51,269 nt of DNA from DATDDB01 sp036524005 (GCA_036524005.1 DATDDB010000076.1:1-51269), one strand, 5' to 3'; counted from the stretch's first letter, positions 40,592 to 49,331 are shown. Notes: a model not told the origin generated them from the sequence alone. Numbers and translations are program-made.

Positions 40592-41959
40592 ATGACAAAA
40601 GATATCCGCGAAGACATAGCCTGGGCGCAGATCAACCAGGACGTAATGAAGAGCCTGGAGAATCCGCGCAAGCTGTACTGGGTCATCCTGTTCGCCGCCC
40701 TGATGGTGTTCAGCGTCGGCATAGGCTGCGAAATTTATCAATACATCGAAGGCATGGGCGTGGCCAACATGAACAATCCCCATATGTGGGGGTTGTACAT
40801 TGCCACCTTCATTTTCTGGATCGGCATGAGCCACTCCGGCACCTTGCTGTCGGCGATCCTGCACCTGATGCACGCCGACTGGCGCAAGCCGATCTACCGC
40901 TTTGCCGAGGCCATGACCACCTTCTCGCTGATGACCGCGGGCCTGTTCGTGGCGGTGCACCTGGGCCGCGTATGGCAGATTTACTATGCACTGCCGTATC
41001 CCAGCGAGCGCTGGGTTTGGCCAAACTTCCAGTCTCCGCTGCTGTGGGACGCAATGGCGATCTTCACCTACCTGAGTTCATCGGTGATCTTCCTGTACAT
41101 CGGTTCGATCCCCGACTTTGCCATCGCCCGCGACAACATCCATCCCGGCTGGCGCAAGAAGCTGTATTCCATCCTGGCGCTGGGCTGGGAAGGCACCGAT
41201 CGCCAGTGGCGCAACTTCCGCGTGACTTACCTGACCGTGGCCTGCTTCCTGATTCCGCTGGCGGTATCGGTGCACTCCATCGTGGCTTCGGACTTCGCCA
41301 TGTCGCAGCAGCCCGGCTGGCACGTGACTTCGTTCCCGCCGTATTTCGTGGCCGGTGCACTGTATTCCGGCTGCGCTGCGATCATTACGCTGTTCATCAT
41401 CCTGCGCTATGTGTTCAAGTTTGAGGAATACATGACGCTGCCGATCCTGAAAAAGACCGTGCGCCTGACGTTTGCCATCGCCATGGTGTGGACCTACCTG
41501 AACTGCATCGAGTTCGCCTCGGTATGGTACAGCCATGACCAGGTGGCCAAGGACGTGCTGATCCAGAAAGCCACCGGCCCGTATGCACCGTTCTGGTGGG
41601 CGATGATCTTCTGCGGCTCGGTGGTCCCGTTCGTCATGATGTTCAAGCGCTTCCAGACCAACATCCCGGTGATGTTCGCGGTATCGCTGCTGCTGAACCT
41701 CGGCATGTGGCTGGAGCGCTGGATGATCGTGGCGCCAACCTATTCGCACGGCTACTACCCATGGACATGGGATCACGACCAGTGGCCCAGCCTGATCCAG
41801 TGGGGCATCGTGTTCGGCAGCTTTGGCTGGTTTACCCTGCTGTTCATGGTGTTCTGCAAGATCGTGCCGTCTGTCTCCATGTATGAGGTGAAGGAAATGG
41901 TCTATCACCGCAGTCAGGCGACCAAGAAGAAACAACTCGGCATAGAGGGGGCACACTAA
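40592..41959 (+). CDS. actC: Alternative complex III ActC, NrfD/PsrC-type quinol-oxidising membrane subunit
   Basis: The 455-residue protein has about ten hydrophobic helices and NrfD-family features such as FIFWIGMSHSGTLLSAILHL (about 70-89), where a His is near the quinol site, and the central RVWQIYYALPYPSERW stretch. In ACIII, ActC binds menaquinol or ubiquinol and may translocate protons. Length and position match ActC. It lies 25 bp after actB2 and abuts actD. Confidence 0.9.
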   Translation: MTKDIREDIAWAQINQDVMKSLENPRKLYWVILFAALMVFSVGIGCEIYQYIEGMGVANMNNPHMWGLYIATFIFWIGMSHSGTLLSAILHLMHADWRKPIYRFAEAMTTFSLMTAGLFVAVHLGRVWQIYYALPYPSERWVWPNFQSPLLWDAMAIFTYLSSSVIFLYIGSIPDFAIARDNIHPGWRKKLYSILALGWEGTDRQWRNFRVTYLTVACFLIPLAVSVHSIVASDFAMSQQPGWHVTSFPPYFVAGALYSGCAAIITLFIILRYVFKFEEYMTLPILKKTVRLTFAIAMVWTYLNCIEFASVWYSHDQVAKDVLIQKATGPYAPFWWAMIFCGSVVPFVMMFKRFQTNIPVMFAVSLLLNLGMWLERWMIVAPTYSHGYYPWTWDHDQWPSLIQWGIVFGSFGWFTLLFMVFCKIVPSVSMYEVKEMVYHRSQATKKKQLGIEGAH

Positions 41960-42490
41960 ATGAGCAAACGTTACATGCTTGCACTGTATAACAACTTCGA
42001 CGAAGCCGAAAAAGTTGTTAGTGAATTGCGCAGCGCCGATATCAAAGGCTTCAACGCCGATGACGACCTGACCGTCAAGTCGCCGATCGAGCATCCCGAA
42101 GTCGAGGAATTCCTCGGCGACAAACCGGTCAAGGTGCAGTGGTTCACCCTGGTCGGCGCAGTCATGGGCGGATTGCTGGCGTTCTTCCTGATTTCCGGAT
42201 CGCAGGCCAGCTTTTACTCGCAGATGAAGGGGGGCAAGCCCATTGTGCCGATTCCCCCCAACATGGTGCTGACTTATGAGATGTTCATCCTGGGCGGCGT
42301 GTACATCACGGTGCTGGGATTCCTGATCTGTGCCGGCTTGCCGGCGCGGCGCTCCCCCTTGTACAGCGCCAAGGTCTCGGAAGACCAGATAGGCATCCTG
42401 GTGAAGGCCGACGAAAGTGCAGCGGCTACGCTCAAGGGGATATTCGCCAAGCACAAGGCATTGGAGATTCAGGAAGAGGCAGGCAGATGA
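41960..42490 (+). CDS. actD: Alternative complex III ActD (DUF3341)
   Basis: The 176-residue protein starts directly at the base after the actC stop codon. An N-terminal soluble part (1-55, RYMLALYNNFDEAEKVVSEL) is followed by two membrane helices (about 58-80, FTLVGAVMGGLLAFFLISG, and about 105-130, MFILGGVYITVLGFLICAG) and a cytoplasmic ferredoxin-like C-terminal domain. This is the DUF3341 layout of ActD, a structural subunit. It overlaps actE by 4 bp. Confidence 0.88.
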   Translation: MSKRYMLALYNNFDEAEKVVSELRSADIKGFNADDDLTVKSPIEHPEVEEFLGDKPVKVQWFTLVGAVMGGLLAFFLISGSQASFYSQMKGGKPIVPIPPNMVLTYEMFILGGVYITVLGFLICAGLPARRSPLYSAKVSEDQIGILVKADESAAATLKGIFAKHKALEIQEEAGR

Positions 42491-43032
42491 AAAAACTAAC
42501 CTTAGCAACTGTTTTGTTTTTGACGCCCATGCTGGCGCAGGCGTGGCCCTGGTCCAAGGACATGTCGGAACAGCTCAGCGTCAAGCCGCAGGAAAGCGTT
42601 GATCCGAAACATCCGGGCATGGCGCCATACCCCGAGCACTCTGTGCCGGTTCCTGGAACGACGGTATTCCTCAAGGACCAGGATATGGATGCAGCGGCCA
42701 AGCTCAAGAACCCGGTGGCGGCGGATGCCAAATCCGTCGAGCTGGGCGGCAAGCTGTTCGGCATCTATTGCACGCCCTGCCATGGCTACAAGGGTAAGGG
42801 CGACGGGCTGGTCGGGAAAAAACTGCTCCTGCAGCCATTCGACTTGACCAATGAGCGGTCCACCAAGGAACTGACGGACGGGTACATCTTCGGCAAGATG
42901 ACATTCGGTTACGGGACCATGCCTCCCTATGCCAATGACCTGTCGCCGCTCGAGCGCTGGCATGTGGTCAACTATATACGCAAGGTGCTGCAGCAGGGCG
43001 GAACCGTGCAGGCCAATGTCAACGGCCGCTAA
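42487..43032 (+). CDS. actE: Alternative complex III ActE, monohaem cytochrome c
   Basis: The 181-residue protein has a signal peptide (hydrophobic 5-17, AQA cleavage) and one haem site C95-x2-C98-H99 (CTPCHG). The axial methionine is probably Met139 or Met147 in KMTFGYGTMPPY. It belongs to the ActE class; unlike characterised ActE, which is a lipoprotein, no lipobox is visible here, so the mature protein may be held only by subunit contacts. Its ATG overlaps the actD stop. Confidence 0.88.
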   Translation: MKKLTLATVLFLTPMLAQAWPWSKDMSEQLSVKPQESVDPKHPGMAPYPEHSVPVPGTTVFLKDQDMDAAAKLKNPVAADAKSVELGGKLFGIYCTPCHGYKGKGDGLVGKKLLLQPFDLTNERSTKELTDGYIFGKMTFGYGTMPPYANDLSPLERWHVVNYIRKVLQQGGTVQANVNGR

Positions 43033-43050
43033 AATCAAGGGAGAGCAAGC

Positions 43051-44064
43051 ATGATTTCTTACAGCAACTGGTCGGTGCTGACCGTCAGTTTTGTGGTGGT
43101 GACCTACCTGGCATTGAGCGGCGTGGCCCTGACCGCGGTGCTCTATCTGGTGGGCGCGAGGTGGCGTTTCCAGATTCGCCAGCTGGCGGTGTCGCTCTTC
43201 GCCTTGTTTCCGTTGGCCTTTGTCCTGCTGCTGATCCTGCTGGCCGGCGGCAAGCACACCTTCCCGTGGCTTGGCCCCCTGAAAGGCGAGGAAGGGCACA
43301 TGCCAGGCTGGTATACCTGGGACTTGCTGTCCGCACGCGAGATCATCGGCATGCTGGTGGTGATGGCGGTGTGGTGGCTGTTCATCAAGCGCCAGGAGCT
43401 CAGCGAACGCAGCGAGGAAGACGCAGCGAAATTCCACCGCGTAGCATGCTGGGTGCCGTTCTTTACCGTGCTGTACGCCACCATGGTGGCCTGGGACTTC
43501 GAAATGACCCTGAAGCCGGCCTGGCACAGCGCGATATATGGCATGCAGAACCTGGTGAGCAACTTCGGCATGTTCCTGGCCTTCATGGTCATCTGGATTT
43601 ATATCCTGAATACCCGCGGCAAACTGGTCAAAAAAGTGGACGAATTCGTCTATAACTACCTGGCGCAGATGATGCTGGCGTTCACCCTGCTCTGGATGTA
43701 TACCTTTTTTGCCCAGTACCTGGTCATTTGGTATGGTAATATAGGGGATGAGCGTGACCGTATCGACACCATGCAGGATGGCGTATACGGCTTCTTCTGG
43801 TGGGCGATGGTTGCGCTGAAGTTCGTCATTCCTTTTGTCTCACTGTGCTTCCCGGTGACGCGCCACAATGTGCAGGCGACCATGGCGGTCGCTGTCAGCA
43901 TGATAGTGGGCACGCTGTGCGAGCGTTTTGTATGGGTCGCGGGAGTTGACGAGAAGGGCGCCGTTCCGGTGCTGGCCTTCTTCCTGGTCGGCGCGGTGAC
44001 GGCAGTGGTTGGGTATATATTGGTACGGAGTGCGTTGCGCCGCAACCAGTTGATCAAGGCTTGA
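43051..44064 (+). CDS. actF: Alternative complex III ActF, NrfD-like membrane subunit
   Basis: The 337-residue protein is highly hydrophobic with about nine to ten helices (the first at 10-35, YLALSGVALTAVLYLVGARW). It is the shorter homologue of ActC. Its sequence pattern (FAQYLVIWYGNIGDE and FVIPFVSLCFPVTRH) is that of ActF, which lies against the terminal oxidase in known supercomplexes. No cytochrome oxidase gene follows; instead sspA starts 7 bp downstream, so the two are probably co-transcribed. Confidence 0.88.
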   Translation: MISYSNWSVLTVSFVVVTYLALSGVALTAVLYLVGARWRFQIRQLAVSLFALFPLAFVLLLILLAGGKHTFPWLGPLKGEEGHMPGWYTWDLLSAREIIGMLVVMAVWWLFIKRQELSERSEEDAAKFHRVACWVPFFTVLYATMVAWDFEMTLKPAWHSAIYGMQNLVSNFGMFLAFMVIWIYILNTRGKLVKKVDEFVYNYLAQMMLAFTLLWMYTFFAQYLVIWYGNIGDERDRIDTMQDGVYGFFWWAMVALKFVIPFVSLCFPVTRHNVQATMAVAVSMIVGTLCERFVWVAGVDEKGAVPVLAFFLVGAVTAVVGYILVRSALRRNQLIKA

Positions 44065-44071
44065 TTTTATT

Positions 44072-44671
44072 ATGATGACGTTGTATTCCGGGACGACCGA
44101 CCCGTATAGCCATCGTTGCCGTTTCGTGCTGTTCGAAAAGGGCATGGACTTCCAGATCATTGATGTGGATGTCTTTGGCAAGCAGGAAGATGTCGCGGCA
44201 ATGAACCCGTACAACAAGGTTCCTGTGCTGGTCGAGCGCGACCTGATCCTGTACGAGGCCAACATCATCAACGAGTACATCGACGAGCGGTTTCCCCACC
44301 CGCAACTGATGCCGCCCGACCCCGTCATGCGTGCACGCGCGCGGCTGTTCCTGCATCGCTTCGAACAGGATTTGTTCTGCCACATCGAAGCGGTGGAGCA
44401 CGGCCAGCAGCGCGTGGCGGACAAGGCGCGGCAAGCCATTCGTGACAACCTGACCCAGATTTCCCCGGTATTCACCAAGCAGAAATTCATGCTGGGCGAC
44501 GAATTCTCCATGCTAGACGTGGCTATTGCTCCGATGCTCTGGCGCCTGGAACTGTACGGCATCCAGATGGGGAAAGATGCTGCTCCGTTGCTGAAGTATG
44601 CAGAGCGCCTGTTCTCCAGGCCGGCCTACATCGAGGCAATGACCCCGGCAGAAAAAGCAATGCGCAAGTGA
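44072..44671 (+). CDS. sspA: Stringent starvation protein A (GST-fold, RNA polymerase-associated)
   Basis: The 199-residue protein has a GST fold without the glutathione-activating residues, starting MTLYSGTTDPYSHRCRFVLFEKG, the SspA N-terminal signature, with an NKVPVLVERDLILYEANIINEYIDERFPHP domain linker. SspA binds RNA polymerase and helps survival under stress. Betaproteobacteria normally carry sspA-sspB after petC; here it follows actF. Its stop overlaps the sspB start (GTGA at 44668). Confidence 0.95.
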   Translation: MMTLYSGTTDPYSHRCRFVLFEKGMDFQIIDVDVFGKQEDVAAMNPYNKVPVLVERDLILYEANIINEYIDERFPHPQLMPPDPVMRARARLFLHRFEQDLFCHIEAVEHGQQRVADKARQAIRDNLTQISPVFTKQKFMLGDEFSMLDVAIAPMLWRLELYGIQMGKDAAPLLKYAERLFSRPAYIEAMTPAEKAMRK

Positions 44672-45075
44672 GCGAAGCTGCCACCGCGCTCCCTTCCACC
44701 AAGCCATACCTGATACGCGCCATTTACGAATGGTGCGTGGATGGCGGCATGACCCCACATCTGGCAGTCCAGGTGGACGCGCATACCGACGTGCCAAGCG
44801 CCTTCGTCAAGGACGGGCAGATCATCCTGAATATCGGCCCTGAGGCGGTGCGCAACCTTCATATCGGCAACGATGCCATCACCTTTGGCGGGCGGTTTAA
44901 CGGCGTGTCACACGACCTTTACGTACCCGTTGCGGCCGTCATTGGCATCTACGCCCGGGAGAACGGACAGGGACTGGCATTCGAGGCGCAGGAGTCGCCG
45001 CCGCCCGCTCCACCCGAAGGCGGCGGTGAGCCGCCAGTCCCGCACGGCAAGCCGCATTTGCGGGTGGTCAAATAG
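44668..45075 (+). CDS. sspB: ClpXP adaptor SspB
   Basis: The 135-residue protein starts with GTG overlapping the sspA stop. SspB binds ssrA-tagged proteins and delivers them to ClpXP. The SspB core (about 10-110) has KPYLIRAIYEWCVDGGMTPHLAV and FNGVSHDLYVPVAAVIGIYARENG, and the Pro/Gly-rich linker leads to a C-terminal ClpX-binding tail (HLRVVK). All parts look intact. It ends the act-ssp transcription unit; the convergent kinase gene ends 24 bp away. Confidence 0.94.
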   Translation: MSEAATALPSTKPYLIRAIYEWCVDGGMTPHLAVQVDAHTDVPSAFVKDGQIILNIGPEAVRNLHIGNDAITFGGRFNGVSHDLYVPVAAVIGIYARENGQGLAFEAQESPPPAPPEGGGEPPVPHGKPHLRVVK

Positions 45076-45099
45076 GGTTATTTTGAGTGCCCGGACGCC

Positions 45100-46416
45100 T
45101 TATCTGGCGGGGGTGGTGCCGGATCTGTGTTCGGCCGGCAGGCATAGCAAGTCATAGGCCGAATTCAATTTGGTATTCAGCACGTTCAGGAAGGTCTGAT
45201 CCAGGCGCATGCGGCAAGTATTCGACATATTGCGCATCTGGGCGACGGAAATTTCCAGCGCAGTGACGTTGCCCAGCGCCGTGGTTTTTTCGCGCCGCAA
45301 GTCAAACCCGCCTGACAGGTAGGCCGATTCCCCGACGCATTCGCCGACGCTGGCGACATGCAACAGACAGTTTTGCGAAGCGACCTGCGCGCGGCCGGCC
45401 AGAATGATAAAAAATGAATGGCCGCGCTGCCCTTCCGAAGTAATCAGCTCCTTGTCGTGAAAGGTGCGCCAGGTCGTGGCCGGCAGCACTTCCTTGATCT
45501 CGACATCGGAAAAATACTCGAAAAACGGGGATGACCTCATGGCCATGAACTTGTCTGAATAAGACGTGTTCTGTTCGCTGGAGCGTATGGTCCGCGCCAG
45601 GTTGTGCAGGTCATACAAGAATTCATCCCAGGAGGGGTAGCGTTCCTCCGGCTTCTTCCTCAGTGCGCGGTCCACGATGGTGATAAATCCCTCGTTCACG
45701 TCGCTGCGCAATTCGCGCAGCGGCGTGTGAGGGGAGCGGATGATCTTGGTGGCAAGACTCTGGTAATCGTTGCCAAGAAATGCCGGCCTGCCGGTGAGCA
45801 GCCGGTACAGCACGCCGCCCAGCGAGAAGATATCCGATTGATAGCTGAGCGGCAGGCCCTGCACCTGCTCAGGCGACATGAAGTTTGCGGTTCCTACCAC
45901 GCCCAGCTGGGTGGATTGCGAGTCGGAGATCATGGCACAGCCGAAATCCGCGATTTTCACCTGGCCGTTGTCGTGCTGCAGCAGTATATTGGCTGGCTTC
46001 AGGTCGCGGTGTATGACGCCGCGCTTGGCGGCGTAATCCAGGGCCTCGGCGGTCTGGCGCACGACGTCGATGATCATCTCGTCCGGAAGTGCCACGCCTG
46101 GAGCGGAAAAAACATCCAGCGCTTCTCCGTCCACATGTTCCATGAGGATATAGGGCATGCCGCTCGAATCCACGCCGGACTCGATCAACTGGACTATGTT
46201 GGGGTGATGAAGCTTGCCGCAAAGGGCAGCCTCGGTCTCGAACATCTTGCGCGAGACCTTGTTGTCGCGGTCGGAACGCAACTGCTTGAGCGCATAAACG
46301 GCGCCGTCTTGCGTGGTGACCAGATAGACGGTGCTGGTCGCGCCCTTACCGAGCTCGCGAACGATCCGGTACTTACCTATCATGCTGGGCACGGTGGCGG
46401 CGGATATTTCCGACAT
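45100..46416 (-). CDS. Ser/Thr protein kinase fused to a cyclic-nucleotide-binding-like domain
   Basis: The 438-residue protein has an N-terminal Hanks-type kinase (about 14-275): glycine loop ELGKGATSTVY, ALKQL lysine, HRDLKPANIL catalytic loop, DFG, and SPEQ. All key residues are present, so activity is expected. The C-terminal half (about 300-430) has a Crp-like barrel: FFEYFSDVEIKEVLP, then SFFIILAGRAQVA and VGECVGESAYLSG, where the phosphate-binding cassette is incomplete. No membrane helix is present. A cNMP or redox signal may regulate the kinase. The PP2C at 11724 is a possible counterpart. Confidence 0.9.
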   Translation of the reverse strand: MSEISAATVPSMIGKYRIVRELGKGATSTVYLVTTQDGAVYALKQLRSDRDNKVSRKMFETEAALCGKLHHPNIVQLIESGVDSSGMPYILMEHVDGEALDVFSAPGVALPDEMIIDVVRQTAEALDYAAKRGVIHRDLKPANILLQHDNGQVKIADFGCAMISDSQSTQLGVVGTANFMSPEQVQGLPLSYQSDIFSLGGVLYRLLTGRPAFLGNDYQSLATKIIRSPHTPLRELRSDVNEGFITIVDRALRKKPEERYPSWDEFLYDLHNLARTIRSSEQNTSYSDKFMAMRSSPFFEYFSDVEIKEVLPATTWRTFHDKELITSEGQRGHSFFIILAGRAQVASQNCLLHVASVGECVGESAYLSGGFDLRREKTTALGNVTALEISVAQMRNMSNTCRMRLDQTFLNVLNTKLNSAYDLLCLPAEHRSGTTPAR

Positions 46417-46495
46417 GTTCGGCGCAAAGCCGGGAGTTGTGCATTGCTACCAGCGGCGGCCCATGAGCCGCGCGCGATTAAGGATGGTAGCGGAA

Positions 46496-46675
46496 TCAGT
46501 GCTGGTCATCAGGGGCCGGGGAGTTCATGATGTTACCCGCAGCCAGTCCAACGATGGTGATGCCGATCAGCACGCAAATCATGCCGACAGCCTTGCCGAA
46601 AACGAAACCGCCGACCAGCCACAATGTGATGGCGGCGATGATAGCCATAATCAAAGTATTAATCTTGGATCTCAT
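46496..46675 (-). CDS. Small two-helix membrane protein, unknown
   Basis: The start at 46675 gives 59 residues (MRSKINTLIMAIIAAITLWLV) with an AAGGGA-like Shine-Dalgarno 7 bases upstream. Two hydrophobic stretches (about 6-27 and 30-50) with a Gly-rich turn make a hairpin membrane protein; the tail is short and acidic (PAPDDQH). A longer open frame to 46804 overlaps the end of moeB and is rejected. I do not recognise the family. It is on the same strand as moeB and the kinase gene. Confidence 0.6.
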   Translation of the reverse strand: MRSKINTLIMAIIAAITLWLVGGFVFGKAVGMICVLIGITIVGLAAGNIMNSPAPDDQH

Positions 46676-46772
46676 TGCATTCCCTTTCATTTCAATTGTG
46701 CGGGCGATTCCCGTATGCGTAGTGCAAATGATACCGCATTGCGCAGAAAAATTGGGAGATGGGCACCAAAAA

Positions 46773-47522
46773 TCAGGGGATTCCGCAGACCGCGCAGGCC
46801 GCATCCTTGGCTAGTTTTGCGCTGCGCACTTCCATATTGAGCGCATCCATGATCAACAGTCTGCCGCTAAGCGGGATGCCGGTTCCGAGCAGCAATTTCA
46901 GCGCTTCGGCAGCCTGCATAGCGCCGATAACGCCAACCAGGGGGGCGAATACCCCCATCACCGCGCATCGGGTTTCCTCGGATTCGTGATGTTCCGGGTA
47001 CAGGCAGTTGTAGCAGGGGCTCGTGCCGTTGCGAAAATCAAATACGCTGACCTGTCCGTCGAAGCGCGTCGCCGCGCCTGATACCAGGGGCTTGTGCAGT
47101 TGCTTGCACGTTCGGTTGAGCGCGTAGCGGGTGGGAAAGTTGTCGCTGCAATCCAGCACGACATCCGCCTGTGCCGCAAGCGTGGAAAGCAATTGGCCCT
47201 CCGCACGTTGCGGCAGGGCAACCACATTCACCTCGGGGTTAATGTCGGCCAGCGCCTTTCTCGCGGAAAGAGCCTTGGCCTGGCCGATGGAGGAGGTGCG
47301 GTGCAGCAACTGGCGCTGCAGATTGGTCAGGTCAACCTCATCCCCGTCGCAAACCGTCAGGGTGCCGACCCCGCTGGCAGCAAGATACATCGCGGCCGGC
47401 GAGCCCAAGCCGCCCGCGCCTATGATCAGCGCATGGGCGTCCAGAAGCTTTTCCTGGCCCTCGACGCCGATTTCCGGCAACAGGATATGCCGGCTGTAGC
47501 GTAACAACTGCGAATCGTTCAT
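46773..47522 (-). CDS. moeB: MoeB/ThiF/HesA-family adenylyltransferase
   Basis: The 249-residue E1-like enzyme adenylates the C-terminal Gly-Gly of small sulfur carriers. It has the nucleotide-binding HALIIGAGGLGSPAAMYLAASG (about 30-50), the LQRQLLHRTSSIGQAKA arginine finger segment and two zinc CxxC motifs, CYNC (about 170-173) and CAVC (near the C-terminus). There is no rhodanese domain. It could serve MoaD, ThiS (encoded at 17882-18085) or both. It lies just after a small unknown gene, and ctpA, envC and gpmI are upstream on the same strand. Confidence 0.9.
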   Translation of the reverse strand: MNDSQLLRYSRHILLPEIGVEGQEKLLDAHALIIGAGGLGSPAAMYLAASGVGTLTVCDGDEVDLTNLQRQLLHRTSSIGQAKALSARKALADINPEVNVVALPQRAEGQLLSTLAAQADVVLDCSDNFPTRYALNRTCKQLHKPLVSGAATRFDGQVSVFDFRNGTSPCYNCLYPEHHESEETRCAVMGVFAPLVGVIGAMQAAEALKLLLGTGIPLSGRLLIMDALNMEVRSAKLAKDAACAVCGIP

Positions 47523-47525
47523 ACG

Positions 47526-47933
47526 CTATTTGTATTCGCGCAGTTCCGGCGGTGTGTCGTCATGGTCGCCATGCAGGTGGTGCTCATAGGCCTTGATGAA
47601 GATCTCGCGTTTGCGATCCCTGGCATGGCGATCCGGGATGTTGAGATTGTGGTATTCAACCTCTTCCCGGTAGTAGGTAAGCTTCTTGCTGATCTGCCCA
47701 AGCGTGCTGTCTTCGAGACAAAAGCCTTCCTTGACCAGCGCCTGCTCCAGGCTTTCCAGCGCGTAATCCAGCAGGCTGTAGGTGATGAGCAGGGCGTTGG
47801 GTCGCTTGCAGCGTTCCACCTGCAAGTCTTCCAGCCCGGTCAGCAGCTGGAAGGCGCGGTCAGCCTGCCCCGGCGGATGGGTGCTGAACACCAGTTCCCG
47901 CTGTTTAACCGTTTCGGGCGGGGCAGCAGTCAT
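47526..47933 (-). CDS. Conserved hypothetical protein between ctpA and moeB
   Basis: The 135-residue soluble protein is helical and charged, with RAFQLLTGLEDLQVERCKRPN and LLITYSLLDYALESLEQALVKEGFCL. It is His-rich near the C-terminus (AYEHHLHGDHDDTP), a possible metal site. The N-terminal pattern (fold of about 75 residues) recalls heavy-metal-associated or ferredoxin-like folds, but I cannot assign one. It sits 3 bp from ctpA and 3 bp from moeB and is surely co-transcribed with them. Confidence 0.7.
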   Translation of the reverse strand: MTAAPPETVKQRELVFSTHPPGQADRAFQLLTGLEDLQVERCKRPNALLITYSLLDYALESLEQALVKEGFCLEDSTLGQISKKLTYYREEVEYHNLNIPDRHARDRKREIFIKAYEHHLHGDHDDTPPELREYK

Positions 47934-47936
47934 GGC

Positions 47937-49331
47937 TCACCGGCCTTGCATGATATTCATACCCTTGAGCAGTGTGATCGCCTGATTCAGCTGGTAATCG
48001 TTTTTGGCGCCAAACTCGACGGGCTCCTGCTTGCCTGCCGGCTGCTTCGGCTGGGTCTTGGGTTGTACGGGGGTCTTGGCATCGCTGCCAGTCTTGTCTT
48101 CAGGCTGACGGTCGTTGGTCAAATGGTGCTCGAGGTCGGCCTCGCGCAGGCGGAACGTGCTGTCCTGCCCCGCGCTGGAAGGATCTTCCGAGAGGATGTC
48201 GGGCACGATGCCTTTGGCCTGGATCGAGCGGCCGCTGGGCGTGTAATAGCGTGCCGTGGTCAGCTTGATCGCAGTGGTTCCGCCGCCCAGTTGCAGGATG
48301 GTCTGAACCGAGCCCTTGCCGAAGGTCTGGGTGCCCATGATCAAGGCACGCTTGTTGTCCTGCAAGGCGCCGGCAACGATTTCCGAAGCCGAGGCAGAGC
48401 CTCCGTTCACCAGCACCACCATGGGCACGCGCTTGATGATGGCCGGCAGATCACGCAGGTAATCGGACTTGCTGCCGCCGCGCAGGTAATCGCCGGGGGT
48501 GGCGGTCAGGCGCATCTTGGCGTCCTCGGTGCGGCCTTCGGTATAGACCACCAGCGCATCCTTGGGCAGGAAGGCTGCGGAAACGCCCACAGCGCCGGTG
48601 AGGAGCCCGCCCGGGTCATTGCGCAGGTCCAGCACGATGCCTTTCAACTCGCCCTGTTTGGCAAGGTCGTTCAGCGCGGTGGCCAGATTTTCCCCGGTGT
48701 GCTCCTGGAATTGGGTGATGCGGACAAACGCATAACCCGGCTCGACCAGCTTGGATTTGACGCTCTTGACCTTGATGACGGCGCGCACCAGGGTGAACAG
48801 CAGCGGTTTGGGCTCATTTTTGCGCAACACGGTCAGCACTATCTTGCTGCCGGGCTTGCCGCGCATGCGGTTGACCGCATCATTGAGGGTCATGCCCTTC
48901 ACCAGGGTATCGTCGAGCTTCAGAATCAGGTCGCCGGGTTTCAGCCCGGCCTGGAAGGCGGGGGTATCCTCGATCGGAGAGATGACCTTGACCAGCCCCT
49001 CTTCCATGCTGACTTCTATGCCCAGTCCGCCGAATTCGCCCTGGGTTCCGACCTGCAGGTCCTTGTAGGCCTCGGCATCCAGGTAGGCGGAATGCGGATC
49101 CAGCCCGGTCAGCATGCCGTTGATGGCGAGGGTGATCAGCTGCTTGTCGCTGACCGGTTCCACATAGTCGCTCTTGATGCGGCCGAAAACTTCGGCGAAG
49201 TTGCGCAGCTCCTCGACCGGCAGCGGCGAGCCGCCCGCTTTATCGGCAATGGCGGGGAATTGCAGGCTAAGCAATATGCCCGCCAGCAATCCCAGACCAA
49301 TCAACCCAAATTTTTCGATTCGACTGCGCAT
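47937..49331 (-). CDS. ctpA: Carboxyl-terminal processing protease (S41)
   Basis: The 464-residue periplasmic protease has an N-terminal membrane segment (about 8-28), a PDZ domain (about 95-175, LGIEVSMEEGLVKVISPIEDTPAFQAGLKPGD), and an S41 catalytic domain. The Ser-Lys dyad is seen in NGGSASASEIVAG (Ser near 307) and TFGKGSVQT (Lys near 332). The tail (about 390-464) is Gln/Lys/Pro-rich. CtpA-type enzymes cut C-termini, including those of peptidoglycan hydrolases. Its position next to envC suggests a cell-wall link. Confidence 0.93.
   Translation of the reverse strand: MRSRIEKFGLIGLGLLAGILLSLQFPAIADKAGGSPLPVEELRNFAEVFGRIKSDYVEPVSDKQLITLAINGMLTGLDPHSAYLDAEAYKDLQVGTQGEFGGLGIEVSMEEGLVKVISPIEDTPAFQAGLKPGDLILKLDDTLVKGMTLNDAVNRMRGKPGSKIVLTVLRKNEPKPLLFTLVRAVIKVKSVKSKLVEPGYAFVRITQFQEHTGENLATALNDLAKQGELKGIVLDLRNDPGGLLTGAVGVSAAFLPKDALVVYTEGRTEDAKMRLTATPGDYLRGGSKSDYLRDLPAIIKRVPMVVLVNGGSASASEIVAGALQDNKRALIMGTQTFGKGSVQTILQLGGGTTAIKLTTARYYTPSGRSIQAKGIVPDILSEDPSSAGQDSTFRLREADLEHHLTNDRQPEDKTGSDAKTPVQPKTQPKQPAGKQEPVEFGAKNDYQLNQAITLLKGMNIMQGR

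Noticed and set aside
36745..44064. A nitrite-reductase or polysulfide-reductase operon
   Set aside because: NrfD-like subunits and a pentahaem cytochrome alone could suggest it, but two NrfD homologues, DUF3341 and a monohaem cytochrome in this order identify ACIII.
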